Below are positions 53,046 through 63,849 of a DNA stretch of 64,000 nucleotides, piece after piece (position 1 is the stretch's first letter; each line of letters starts with the position of its first letter). Source of the DNA: Dicyema japonicum (Eukaryota; Dicyemida; Rhombozoa; Dicyemidae); contig RDEW01000025.1 in assembly GCA_011109175.1 (NCBI GenBank), positions 589,990 through 653,989 of the forward strand. The letters run 5' to 3'. Made by a program: the position numbers and the translations under genes. The notes beneath the pieces were generated by a model, which saw only the letters and a program-made list of their open reading frames with translations, ran no database searches and had not been told where the DNA came from.

Positions 53046-53990
53046 AGAGGGGGGACCTGCTTATCCACCTTTCTTCAACTTTTATTAAATCTCTCATATC
53101 TGAAGATCCTCATATTAAAATTTCGTTTATCCGTGTCAATAAGTTCTGCTTCAATATTGTCAATGTATATATCCCACCGATTTCTTCGTGTCTTTCTAAC
53201 TATACGCGAACTTACTTCCACTTTTTTTTTATTGAAAACTGTATTTTATGTGGTGATTTTAATGCTCATCATCCTGCATGGCTATTCTCTAACAAATCTG
53301 ATAAACGTGGAGTTCAAATTCCGCGTGATATGGAGGACTTAGTTATTCTGATTAATTCTGTTCTCATACTCGTTATGCTCTACGTTCAGATTATTCTAAT
53401 ACATCCCCCGATATCTCCCTTTGTTCTCAAAGTATCGCTCTCGACGCTCAATGGATGTCCATTATGATCTCCCAACTGACTTACGAAAACGAGTATCACG
53501 AAGACGTATATAAATTAAAAACGTGGAAAGTGGGATTCTTACAAAAACGATACCGAACGTATACTCAAAGACTTTTCTGGTGTTTTTTTCCGCTCTTTTG
53601 ATGTTGCTGCCGAGTTCTTCACAAACTTTCTAGTTGCTGCTGGCAAAAAATTTATTCCCCATGGTTTCATCGCTTATCATGGCCTTCACTTCCATCTTAA
53701 ATTATTAATCTTTTCAGGATTATCAAATCGGTGAACTCTGGAGAAGGTAAAATCGTTAAAAACCTACTCCGTCAAAAGACATTATCAACAGCACGAATCA
53801 ATTTATGATTGTTATCAAGGCGATTCTAGAAAACAAAAAGTCGTTTTGTTAAAATCTCAATATTTTAAACAATCTTCATTTTTGTTAAATGTGGTGCCTT
53901 TTCCAAAGATACAAATATGGCTTCAACAAAAATTAGTCATCTTATTGCAAAGCATATGAAGTTATATACTGATGGCGAAATTTTGAAGGA
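53046..53990 (+). mobile_element. LINE (Jockey/CR1-like) endonuclease domain
   Basis: V-N-V-Y-I-P-P at 53157-53180, C-G-D-F-N-A-H-H-P-A-W at 53248-53283, D-K-R-G-V-Q-I. After a frameshift it continues through the linker to about 53700 (F-F-T-N-F-L-V-A-A-G-K). Truncated before the reverse transcriptase; stops present. Confidence 0.85.
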
Positions 53991-54189
53991 GCTACTACAA
54001 TATTTGCCGAAGAATGTTGTTCTCAACGTATCCGAGATATAGTGAAAAAATTAACACTCAGCTATGATACAGTTGCTATAAGAATTGAATCTATATCAAA
54101 TAGTATTCATGATTAGCTTGTTGAGTAATTTTTATGAAATAAATATTTTTAGTGCTGGAAAAAAGTTTTTACTATTCATTGGCTATTGA

Positions 54190-54990
54190 CTGCTCTAAAG
54201 ATGTTACTGACATAGAACAATTGTGTTAAAACCGAAAGGATCATACGTGTTGACCATATTTACGGCGAAGGACGTCCAGTAGGCGATATCAAAGGTCCGA
54301 AACTCCAAAGCCTGAAGTCCAAACAATATTTCTACAACGGAACTAAAGCATCTAGGACCTCTTGGTTTAGATTTATTTGCTTACGTATTCACAATATCAA
54401 TAAATATGAACATTATTCCGGATGTCTGGAAGAGAACATACATCAAACCGATCTTGAAGCCAGGAAAATCCAAAAATGACCCCTATTCCTACAGACCAAT
54501 CTCGATTCTATGTTCACTTTCCCAAATACTCGAAAGATTAGTTCTTGAAAATATCAAAGACTACATCCTGCTCTCTCCTTTCAAACATGGATTCAGGGCT
54601 AAACACTCCACAGCAACATACCTAACGTCCTTGTGCCAGTTCATTGCGGAGGGATTCAAATCCACTAAACCACACCAACGAACAGTCTTGGTCCAACAAA
54701 CAACATAAAGTCAAAATCCCGTCTCATACCAAATGGAGTCTCTCAAGGATCCCCACTATCGCCAGCCCTTTTCAATCTCTACATAAACGACATGCCACAA
54801 ACCTGTAATGAAAACTGTCTAATCCTCTCTTATGCCGACGATATCATTCTTGCCTCCAAGGACAGAACCACTGCTCAAGAGGATACATTCCAGACAGACG
54901 GTCCCTCAATCCCACTCAAGTGGTCTTTCTAAAAATTGTATTTTATCCTTAAGTCATTATGCGAAGATAAGCTACCTTCCTACTTCAAAA
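54190..54990 (+). mobile_element. LINE (CR1/Jockey-like) RT, decayed
   Basis: I-I-P-D-V-W-K-R-T-Y-I-K-P-I-L-K-P-G-K (54409-54470), S-Y-R-P-I-S-I-L-C-S-L, K-H-G-F-R-A-K-H-S-T-A (54580-54615), then after a frameshift G-V-S-Q-G-S-P-L-S-P-A-L-F-N (54735-54775) and S-Y-A-D-D-I-I-L-A near 54830. Palm A is lost in a deletion. Confidence 0.87.
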
Positions 54991-55009
54991 GGACTCCACT
55001 GTAAGAGGC

Positions 55010-55740
55010 CGTATGCTCTGAGGTCAACAGACTTTTTCATTATTCCGCAATCTCTAATTACTCAATTTGTTAACAACTCTCGAAACTTGAATGCAAAAGG
55101 GTCTGACGGTTTTTCCATACATCATCAAAAAAATCTATGACCCAACGGGCTTTGCTTTAACCAATTTAATCGAACACTCAGTTAATCACGTACCTATGAT
55201 CTGGAAGAAATCCCTGATCATTCCTATTTTGAAGCCTAACCGCGACCCCTATGATCCTTCTTATCGTCCTATTTTTTTTGTTTGTTGTCTCGAAATTGCT
55301 GAGAGTTCTACTATTTTTAATCAAACCTTACCTGTCATTTTCCGAATTACAACATGGCTTTCGTGCTTATCATTCGATACAACTCATCTTTGTGAACTGA
55401 CTCAATTCATTGCCGATGGATGAGCGTATTCCGCCTATTGTTGACGAAAGCGAAACTTCCATACTGGGAGGTTCCGTCCATTTGGAGCCCCTACGTTGCG
55501 GTCATCACTTAAATTTACATTCATATCTGTACAGGATTGGACAATCGTCCTCTCCACCTTGCCCATCGTGCTTTCTTGAAGACCAGAAGATGGGTCACCT
55601 CTCATCTTGTCTGGGTCCACGACTAGTTTTTCTTCAAAACCAAATATACCTGTCGGATCTCTATAGCGTCCGCTCTTAGCTTTAACTTTTTTTGTTACCC
55701 ACCGGTTTCTCTCACTTGAAGGGACCGGGGGTAAATAAAC
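55010..55740 (+). mobile_element. LINE (CR1/Jockey-like) RT start joined to C-terminus
   Basis: 55080-55420 encodes G-S-D-G-F-S-I, P-M-I-W-K-K-S-L-I-I-P-I-L-K-P, Y-R-P-I, i.e. RT fingers. From 55470 the C-terminus follows: L-R-C-G-H-H-L-N-L and a C-P-S-C...H-L-S-S-C zinc-type motif (CX2CX8HX4C, 55560-55610). A long internal deletion has removed the catalytic palm. The tail ends ggtaaataaactaaa. Confidence 0.8.
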
Positions 55741-55744
55741 TAAA

Positions 55745-56700
55745 TGTCCCTGAGTCTGTTACTTCGTCCACGTTAACATGAAGTAGGAAATATGAGCTTT
55801 CATCATAATGAACAAAAGACATTTCACGCATTAGTGTACCACTTCAGCCTTCAGACCTCCGATATATTCAAAAGAAGTTAAGAGTTAACGAATAATCACT
55901 GTATATTCAGCTCCCACTGCCAGGGTATACGATTTTTTCAGAGCATCACATTCACTTATAACCACGGTTCTAGGACACCCAATGGAATAGATAAAAAAGT
56001 GATTTTTGGATTCCAGGCACTGGGATCTTTTGAGACAGGTGTATCGCATAACGTTTCTTAGGATTCAGATCAGGCACAGAGAATAAAAAAATCTTTTGAG
56101 CAGGTGTGGGACTAATCGAGACACAAGTGATATAACTAATCACTATTATTTAGCCTCGAATTATCAAGACCTGTGTGAGAACCCGATGAACCAAAGAAAG
56201 TTAGCAACTAAACAGATTTTCACCTAGGTCCTCTAAACGGGGAGGTGGATAGAAAGAAGACCCTTTACCGTTGTCTCGTCAGCGGTATGACAAATTGGGC
56301 CTTTTGTGGACCCAATTTTATAAGAGATTTTGGTAATGTCCACATCTTAACCTTGCAAAGATTAACTTGCACATTCTGTGGAAGTATTGATTGAGTCACT
56401 TTCGGAGGAAACTTGTTAAGTATTTTGTTCAGTCAAAAAATGTTGATTGATGGTTTTAATTTTCTTGTGGATAAGATCCACCATTTGTTTGTTAGAATAT
56501 TTTATCAGATGGCCGGATCAGAAATTTGGAAACGGTAGCTTGGTTCTCATCCAATTACCATACAAACTATTTGGTAGAGAAAAGGTCCTGTTGACAACAC
56601 ATGCAGGAGACCCACATCAAAATCTTGTCTTGGTGTCATAATATACCCCTTATGATAGATAAACCATGACAAACACAAATTGGAAATAAAAGAGTAAATT
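55745..56700. other. No firm gene; possible plus-strand exons
   Basis: 56250-56400 and 56430-56641 (+) are open in short stretches, with W-A-F-C-G-P-N-F-I-R, L-T-C-T-F-C-G and T-T-H-A-G-D-P-H-Q. They could be exons of a short-intron gene ending near 56641, convergent with Gemin7, but no splice model or family could be fixed. Confidence 0.3.
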
Positions 56701-56702
56701 TA

Positions 56703-56984
56703 TTAAGAAAAATCCATGTTAAGCGGAATCTGTAGGGAAAATAAGTCATCCGTACGCAATGTTGCATGAGGAATTTTTCCTAAAGGAGTGGACAATCCGG
56801 CCACGTGGAAGTGAGTGCACTCCGCATTCATTGAAAGAAATTGATCAGCCTTAAGGACTTTGTTATTGCAAAATGTAATTTGAGCAGATCTCCCACTGAG
56901 ATGATTTAACGAGTGAAGAAAATCATTACGTAATTTGCCTGCCAATTCTTTTTCTGAAACTTGAGTTTTGTCGACAGTCGACAT
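56703..56984 (-). CDS. GEMIN7: Gemin7 homologue, SMN complex component
   Basis: A 93-residue intronless frame from the ATG at 56984 to TAA at 56703-56705. Gemin7 has an Sm-like fold, pairs with Gemin6 and helps the SMN complex load Sm proteins on snRNAs in the cytoplasm. Visible family pattern: L-R-N-D-F-L-H-S-L, S-A-Q-I-T-F, a central N-A-E-C-T-H-F-H-V-A-G-L, then S-T-P-L-G-K-I-P-H-A-T-L-R-T-D-D-L-F-S-L at the C-terminus, matching the x-T-P-I-G-x-x-x-x-A-L-L-R-x-x-D-I pattern of vertebrate Gemin7. An upstream TTG extension is in frame but unlikely to be used. Shorter at the N-terminus than the human protein. Confidence 0.8.
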   Translation of the reverse strand: MSTVDKTQVSEKELAGKLRNDFLHSLNHLSGRSAQITFCNNKVLKADQFLSMNAECTHFHVAGLSTPLGKIPHATLRTDDLFSLQIPLNMDFS

Positions 56985-57136
56985 GAATTCCCACAAAGAC
57001 GAATAAAAGTAAACATTTAAAATTCAAATTTTAAATATCAAAATAACATAAATAAAAAATAGAAGCTAAAGAATATTGTGTTATTGTCTCTAAATGGGGA
57101 GATTACAATATCTAAAACAATAGTTTATTTTTTCTC

Positions 57137-57455
57137 CCCGTGACGCTATGTGGTGCTGCGTGACTAATTGGTTGAAGTTTTCTTCTTGTTTGTTTGTTCC
57201 TCCTCTCTCTTTCTATGACGTCATGTGATCCACTTGTCTGGGTGGCGCCCGATTCCAGGCCGGCACGAAAAAGATCATTTGCTTTCCCCCACTCCACTGG
57301 AGGGGTTTCCACAACTGCAAGTATGGACGTTTTTTACCCTTCATGTTGATTCAGGATGGACTCTGGTTCTGTAGAAGTGGAAACTGGATACACTTAATTA
57401 GTTGTTTACTTTAAATTCTTTCTCGGTGTATCCGGGGTCAATAAATTAAATTAAT
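57137..57455 (+). mobile_element. SINE C, subfamily C1, full length
   Basis: Matches 15271-15594 from head (gacgctatgtggtgctgcgt) to tail (cacttaattagttgtttac...ccggggtcaataaatt). The region from 57460 to 58125 contains no recognised feature. Confidence 0.87.
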
Positions 57456-58129
57456 TAAAATCTCCAACAATAGCTTGATCATAACTATCCAACTTCCTTA
57501 TACTCAAGTCGACTAACTGCAGACATATCACTCTTACTGATATGTCTCTCGCGGACTTGCTTACATACACTGTGGACATCACACATCACTAAACGGAAAA
57601 TAAGTTTTAAATCTCTGCTTCTTCTTAACCAGCAGGATTTGACGTGAGCGTAAAGGACTTAATGGCGAGTTTCCTAATTGTCTCAGCTTATTAACAAAGC
57701 TTGGATTTACAGCTTAATTTAGATGGCCGTTGTCTATTAGTTGGTAACAAGATTGAAATGGTTGCGTAGTACCTCTTTTAAACATTTTCCAAATGATGGA
57801 CGTATGAGAAATTTGAACTAAGAGCTCTTTAATTAAAACCTTTACTGTGCGTCGTAAATTCTTCTTTCTCGAGCCCAGTCTACAATTCCTTGATAAATTT
57901 AAAAAATTGGTTATCCCTCAAGAATAAGTCCTATTATTTTCCCATTTATGTTAAACCAAATTCCATTAGCCTCTACCAAGTAAACCTTAGTATGGTCACT
58001 TGGTAATAAAATGAGGTTGGGTTTGTTCGTACATTTTTGCCAGTTTCCAACACGAACAGGTAAACCACATTAAAAACCACAATGCAGCGTTAGAAACTAT
58101 CAAACTAAGCGATTTCACTTTCGTGGTCA

Positions 58130-59500
58130 TGTGTAGCCTCAAGTCATCCAGATATTCTTCGCATTTGATTTTCCTTTTGGCATACTTGAGATCAGTATCC
58201 CAGGGAGTGTGATTCGCTGACGTGATCCAGTCTCAACAAAGTACTCCTCCATCGCTATATTAGCTGAGGTATCCATTTTCAATCTCAGTACATGTCCGAA
58301 GAGCCTCCATCTCAAATAAGTGATCCCGAGACTCAAAGGACCAGTGGAACAAACATTATATAAAGCTTTCTTATTTATTTTTCTTGGCTAATTCAATCCG
58401 AGCATTGTCCTTAGCTGCCTTTGATGAAAGGAGTCTATTCCCTGTTCCTCAGCCATTGCCCACGTTGATGAATTATATAATAGGACTTTTTTTAACAAGG
58501 GCATTGAATTATAGCCTTAGCCGAGATGATGTACTTGATCGTCTTTCGTCAATCCATTTTTTAACAATGTTCAGTGCAGCTGTAGCAAGGGTCTTTTTTT
58601 GAATGAGTTTATTGGGATTTACTTCCAGTAACCGAGTAAGGACTGATCTATGTCTCGATATGAAGTCGAAGTCGTCATCATAAATGGATTCTGCTATGTC
58701 ACCATAAAATTTTCGAAGGTCACGTACCGCCATCTTCAAATATATGTTAAACAGCAGAGGAGAGAGGGATTCACCTTGAAGGAGTACCCACATTATATAG
58801 GAATTCTCTTGACATAACCTTTAGCCTTCGTGTTAGATAAGAGAACTCTTATCATTTTTAAAAAATCAGAGTCCATAAATCTTTCCAGTGTCTTCAGTAG
58901 TAGACCTCGACGCACTGTGTTGAAGGCCCTCGATAGGTCTCTGCCAAGGATTGTAGTCGCATTTTGGTATCTTTGATTTACAGCGCTGCGCCACTTTTGG
59001 TTCCATACTATATCCGTCGTTGATCTCGATCCTTGACGCGATTCAGTGTAACCAATACCAAGATTTTACGTAGAGTATTGAGCAAGATATCAGGCGTAGG
59101 TTTTCCATTGGGCCTGCTGGCTTGTTTGGTTTCTGGATTGAGATTAGTAGTCCAGATTCAAGCGATAGGTATTCCTTTCTGGCAAACATAATTTAGAAGT
59201 GTTGTAATTTTATCAAATAGCACAGGGGATCCATATTTTAGGAACTCTGGATTGATGTTGTTTGGTCCAGGGGAAAGACCATATTACAGTTTGTCATTGA
59301 CTTGCTCAAAAGTAATTCATATTTTTTAATTGTATGGATTGTCCATGTACATAATCGTATGTTTCTCCGGGAGCATTTAGCAGGTTTTCAAAGTAGGCCG
59401 TAATGGTAGATGGGGTTGGGTGGGGTTATTAGAATTTTTCATTAGCGTCCAGCAGTTTTATTTTTGGTATTAGCTTCTTGTGGTTAATCATCTGCGTTGC
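58130..59500 (-). mobile_element. LINE (RTE-like) RT and C-terminus, decayed
   Basis: On the minus strand from about 59280: P-G-P-N-N-I-N-P-E-F, the N-P-E-T-K-Q region, palm A remains near 58935-58900, then Q-G-E-S-L-S-P-L-L-F-N-I-Y (58780-58740), A-V-R-D-L-R-K-F-Y-G, and a broken palm C (Y-D-D-D-F-D-F) near 58670. 58336-58139 encodes R-W-R-L-F-G-H-V-L-R, the usual C-terminal signature. Same family as 3740-4760 and 22915. Confidence 0.82.
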
Positions 59501-59564
59501 ATTTTACATTCTGGTAAGGATTTTAATTACCTGTGAAGAATTATATATGTTGCAGTCAATTTGG

Positions 59565-59700
59565 CACTGGAGATCTCCGCGAACGCCGCTGGCCGTTTGA
59601 GCGAATTTCGCTCGCAATTCTGAGAGGGAACAGCCACGCAGTGAGGGCGGCAGCTAACTGATATTTTGTTTTTTTTATTTGATTTAATAAAGTTTTTAAT
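59565..59700 (+). mobile_element. SINE E-like repeat
   Basis: GC-richer head with a near-palindrome gagcgaatttcgctc, then cacgcagtgagggcggcag and ctaactgatattttg followed by a T/A-rich end. The 3' half resembles the minus-strand insert at 9135-9283. Confidence 0.4.
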
Positions 59701-60710
59701 TTGTGTAACGTCAAGGTTAAAAACATGTCACTAAAAAAATTTTAAACAAAATAATTATTGAAGTTTGTTATAGCAGTTGTCATTTTCGGTTTACCTGTTC
59801 GCGTGGCATCTGATTACATTTAGAATTATTTTTAAAACATTTGTAAAAACACAAGTAGCAAGTTATTTTGTAAAATCACAGAAAGAGGAAGATTTTGACA
59901 TATTATAATTGATTAATCATTTCATCAATAGAATTACGTCATAATCTTAATTTTTAATTTAATAATCCAACAAGTCAAGTATTTAAATACAACTGAATGA
60001 AGACATTGTGATCTTAGTGTTGTTTGCTCTAACACGTTTATAATGGTTTATGTTCAATCAAGACTTATTCGGTTGATATGAAAGATCGAAATAGTCCTAT
60101 TGAGTTTCAGAAACAAGTTTTCTTGCTGTATTTCACATAAACTATAAATAAATCTCCAATCAAAATAATAGTCATACCAAGTTATTATTAGAAACAATAA
60201 TATAATAGTAAATATGAGGTTTAGAGAAATGATAACGATTATAGTTAGAAACTTGTTACTGTGGGGGCACTCACTAGATCTTGATCCTAGAAACGCATAA
60301 TGACTGATAAATCCGCAATAAAATACTATATATTTTCTATTCACTAATCCTCGAATACAAATAAAGACTTCAATTCAAAACCAATCATTCGAATCCTACA
60401 AAGTCCACTAAGCAGGACAAGCTAATAAAATGTTAAAAGTAAAATAAACCAATCCCTCCCAAAAATTAGACAAGGATTAGTAATCAAAAAACCACAAATC
60501 ATAAAAATTGTACAAAATGATAATTTATTGATTCATTTTTATTAAAAGCATAAAAATTAATCTAAAATAACCTCCATCCCCCGACATAATCGACGATGCG
60601 TTTCCTCTCACGATCGCAATAGAGATCAAAGCCACCGAGTATTTATTAATAAAATTAAAAAAAATTAAAATTTAAATGAGTAAAGATAACTAATTTAACT
60701 TAAAAGCTGT
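59700..60710. other. AT-rich; one possible small membrane ORF
   Basis: 60344-60054 (minus) is open for 96 codons with a hydrophobic segment F-L-T-I-I-V-I-I-S-L-N-L-I-F-T-I, but it starts at GTG, not ATG, and has no recognised family. Hydrophobic frames arise easily in AT-rich DNA, so it is not called a gene. Confidence 0.3.
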
Positions 60711-61740
60711 TCAAAGAGCTACAATCACAACAAACAGCAACCCAATGTTAGCATTCAGTTTGGCATACACCTTTAAAGGGTGGTCTCTCCTCGTTGAGGA
60801 CATGCTGTAGGCAACGTCTCCGTCAAGTTTCATTAAAAGCTAAAATAACCACAAAGGCTACATTTCTATCAGGAATATACGACCGGACCTCAGCCACGCG
60901 CTCAAAGTCAATATTCCCAATTTCCACCCTAAATCAGTTTCAACCAAAATATACGGTTTTTCCACCGTTTTCTCGTCCTCCGAGCTGAAACGAAGTTCTA
61001 AGAAAATAAACCCACCAATTCACCATTCTCGGACGAATCAACATGGATTTCAAATTTTGAAAGATCAATTTTGTCACCTTCTTCCTGAAATTCTGGAACT
61101 AGTTCAACGTCGATTAAGTGAAGGAATTTTATACGCCTGGATTTACGATAAATAACCCAACTTGAGAAGGAAGTTGTAGTCACGGGCAATGCGTGGATAT
61201 TCTATGTCCACTGAGTCCTCAAGGTCATCCGTCTGGTTCATTAATTCATAAAAACGCATCCTCAGGGACTTTAGATCGTCATTAGCAGATATTTTGGCCA
61301 TTTTGGGAAACCCAGGATACAAACACGGAGTGATAGGGTCTTCATAATCAAGTATCACTACTAAGAAGTAGTAATACGAGGAATTTTTGCTTACTTTATC
61401 TGTAAAAGAATCCAGAGACTAAAATTAGTTGAAAGACGTTTACTTCAAGGCGTTTGCTGAAAAAATATGAATCTGGGTCACAGACTTTCTTTTTATATGT
61501 GAAAACGCCACAAATCCCACAAAAGTATTCGTCCTGGTCAGTCCTTTCACTTGTTATGTAACGGAGAGACTCGTATTCCTGTTATTTAGGTGTAAAAATA
61601 ACATATTTTACTTCTATCTGAGTTGAGTCAATCTTGATAAACTCATCTGAGTAAGATTCTGCCAATTTCAATTAAATAAAACCAGTATCCGTCAAAAAAT
61701 CAACTTTGAAGTTGCCACAAGTGCAGAGAAACCTTGTCAT
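60711..61740 (-). CDS. Multi-exon gene of unknown function, Cys-rich N-terminus
   Basis: Starts at 61740 (M-T-R-F-L-C-T-C-G) and splices through short introns. Well-fixed ones are 61137-61161 (25), 60998-61023 (26), 60929-60954 (26) and 60840-60861 (22), each joining long in-frame exons. Upstream introns near 61660-61685, 61580-61615 and 61415-61440 are likely. The predicted protein has a C-T-C-G and a C-G-I-C-G pair about 55 residues apart, possibly one zinc site. A hydrophilic, acidic middle (L-K-S-L-R-M-R-F-Y-E-L-M; V-E-L-V-P-E-F-Q-E-E-G) follows. It ends with a hydrophobic C-terminus (G-L-L-F-V-V-I-V-A-L, stop at 60711) that could be a tail anchor or GPI signal. No family was recognised. 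The join near 61345-61380 is unresolved. Confidence 0.7.
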
Positions 61741-61880
61741 TTGAAGATCAATAATCTATTATTTTTTTAAATTAATTAATTTATTTTTTTGCAGAATAAA
61801 GTAATGGAAAATAAACTAAATGTAATACGCATGACTTTTTATCATAAATTGTGTTAATATCTTAAGGATTGAATAACTTG

Positions 61881-62155
61881 GCCGGGTGGCGCCATGTGGT
61901 GCTATGTGGCTAGTAGGTCAAATTTTATTTTTTTTCTTTCCGATGGCGTCATTTGATCCACCTTAGTGAGGAGACGTCCAATGCTTTGCCAGCATCAAGA
62001 GGATCCAATTATTTTTTCCCCGGGGACAATGTCGTTACCTGGAGACAAGTTCTGGAATGCTGGAACGAATCAGGATCAAGGGGTTAGTTAGTTTGGTTAC
62101 CCTTGGTCTTTAAAATTAATTTAATATTAATTTGTTGTGAATTGGTGGGTTGATT
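61881..62155 (+). mobile_element. SINE C, subfamily C2, full length
   Basis: Head gccgggtggcgccatgtggt as in C1, but a different body (caagaggatccaatt, gacaatgtcgttacctg, caagttctgga) and tail (ggttagttagtttggttaccc, ttggtctttaaaatt). The tail matches the LINE tail of 62280-62335 and 28740-29345 rather than the C1-type tail. Confidence 0.85.
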
Positions 62156-62214
62156 GGGTTGTAAAAAAACCGAGGAACCGTTGCGACTACGAGAAACCAC
62201 TTATACTGCTGATG

Positions 62215-62335
62215 CGTACTTGCGTGGACTCGAGGGAGGATCATTGTGCAAGCTGAAGTCTCTTTTGGAGCGTGCCCAGATCACGTCGTAGTTAGTTTAA
62301 TGTTACCGTGGTCTTTGGAATTTTTTTTCATTTTT
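62215..62335 (+). mobile_element. LINE 3' end
   Basis: Encodes L-K-S-L-L-E-R-A-Q-I-T-S plus stop, with the tail gatcacgtcgtagttag...gttaccgtggtcttt. Only the last ~25 codons remain. It lies just after SINE C2, whose tail it resembles. Confidence 0.7.
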
Positions 62336-62439
62336 AATTGTAAAGAATGAAATATCCTTTATTGATTTAAGTCAACGACCTCGGAGCTTTTGAGCTCTGA
62401 CAATACTATGGAACAGATCACAATCAAATTTTAGCTCTC

Positions 62440-63790
62440 CCTATCCTTTTGGATCAATTTGGTCAACTTGTACATTCCTCCACAAGGATCCTGTCCAACA
62501 TCCTACACCCACAATCTATCCCGCCTCTCAACACTAAAGAACTTACTAATATACGGCGACATCAATGCGCGACTCCCTGTTTGGTTTGCTTCAAAGTCGA
62601 CCGAGGTAAGTTCATCGCAAATGGTCTTATTGATATGATTGTCCTGAAAGATCATAATTTACACATAAGGACCCCATTAAGGAGCACCGATAGTAACACA
62701 TCTCCCTATTTAACCTGATGTTCTCCTTTTTAGCAGGACTTGAATTATGGTTTTTCTAGCGACCACAATCCCATCCTTCTTATGTTAAGAGAATTTCGAA
62801 GACGCCAGACACAGGAGACTGAAGTGGAAATAGGAAGGTTGATTGGTCTGACTTCAGTAACTTCGTTGACATAGAATTGGCCAAAGGACTCTCATCACAA
62901 ATACTTTCGTTAGATGAGTCCGCGAAAGTTATCAGTGTGGCTATTGAAAAGGCTGATAATGTATTCCTCTCTCATCATGCACGAATTTATACCCTCAATT
63001 CTCGGTCGCTAAAACTCATAAAACGAGGAACTTTGTCAAACGATGCCATCTGATAGATTTTAAATCTTAAACCATCAGACAACTAAATAAAAGTAACAAC
63101 CAGAGAATAAAGACCACCAGGTTCAGAGATGGCATCACCTGGGTAAAGTTCATCCCATCAATTCTGGAAAGCACTAAACAAATTAAATCAGAGTTGGAAA
63201 ATGGCAATGGAGCCGGTAACTCTTTTCCAAAACACGTGTGTCATATACACCCTTTCCTACTGGTGAAACATTATGCTGAGATCAACTTAAATCATTCTCG
63301 AAACACCCGAATATCAATACGTGCCCATAAACCGAAGAAGGAACCCTATAAGAACTATTTTCAGACAAGTAGGTCTCAGAGGTTATCACCAGATTAAAAA
63401 ACTCATGGCTCTGCGGCCCTGATAAAATATCTTCGATTCATCTAAAACAACTAGACCACTATTTGATTATTACCTCTGGAAGATCCACCACTACGCATTT
63501 AACTACACTATCTCAATTTATTTTTTTCCAAACCTATAGCTGTAGTTGGCAAACTTTCTTTCTAGAAGACATGGGAGAGTCATCTGTGGTCACCTCAGAT
63601 CAAGGTCACGATTACTACCAACCGGAGTATCCCAAGGTTCTCCGCTTTCTCCGACTCTCTTCAACCTATTCCTCCAAGACTTACCAATTGACGGGACGAA
63701 GACTCCTTGTTACTATTCTACGCAGACGACTTAATTGCAACACACAATCGTGTTCAGAACCGGTAACAAGGTCTCCAAGCCAAGCAACTA
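62440..63790 (+). mobile_element. LINE (CR1/Jockey-like), endonuclease through RT, decayed
   Basis: Endonuclease G-D-I-N-A-R (62550-62570), R-G-K-F-I-A-N-G-L-I, and after a frameshift S-D-H-N-P near 62765. The linker has R-D-G-I-T-W-V-K-F (63130). RT: S-Q-G-S-P-L-S-P-T-L-F-N-L-F (63628-63670) and F-Y-A-D-D-L-I near 63718. The 5' endonuclease half and part of the fingers are damaged. Confidence 0.85.
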
Positions 63791-63849
63791 CCAAATAGTT
63801 TGCTTGGTAGTGACTAAGGACGAGCGCCAAGCTATCATTTCCAGATTTC

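Noticed and set aside
60054-60344. Small membrane protein gene
   Set aside because: Starts at GTG, lies in AT-rich DNA where hydrophobic frames are common, and has no recognised relative.
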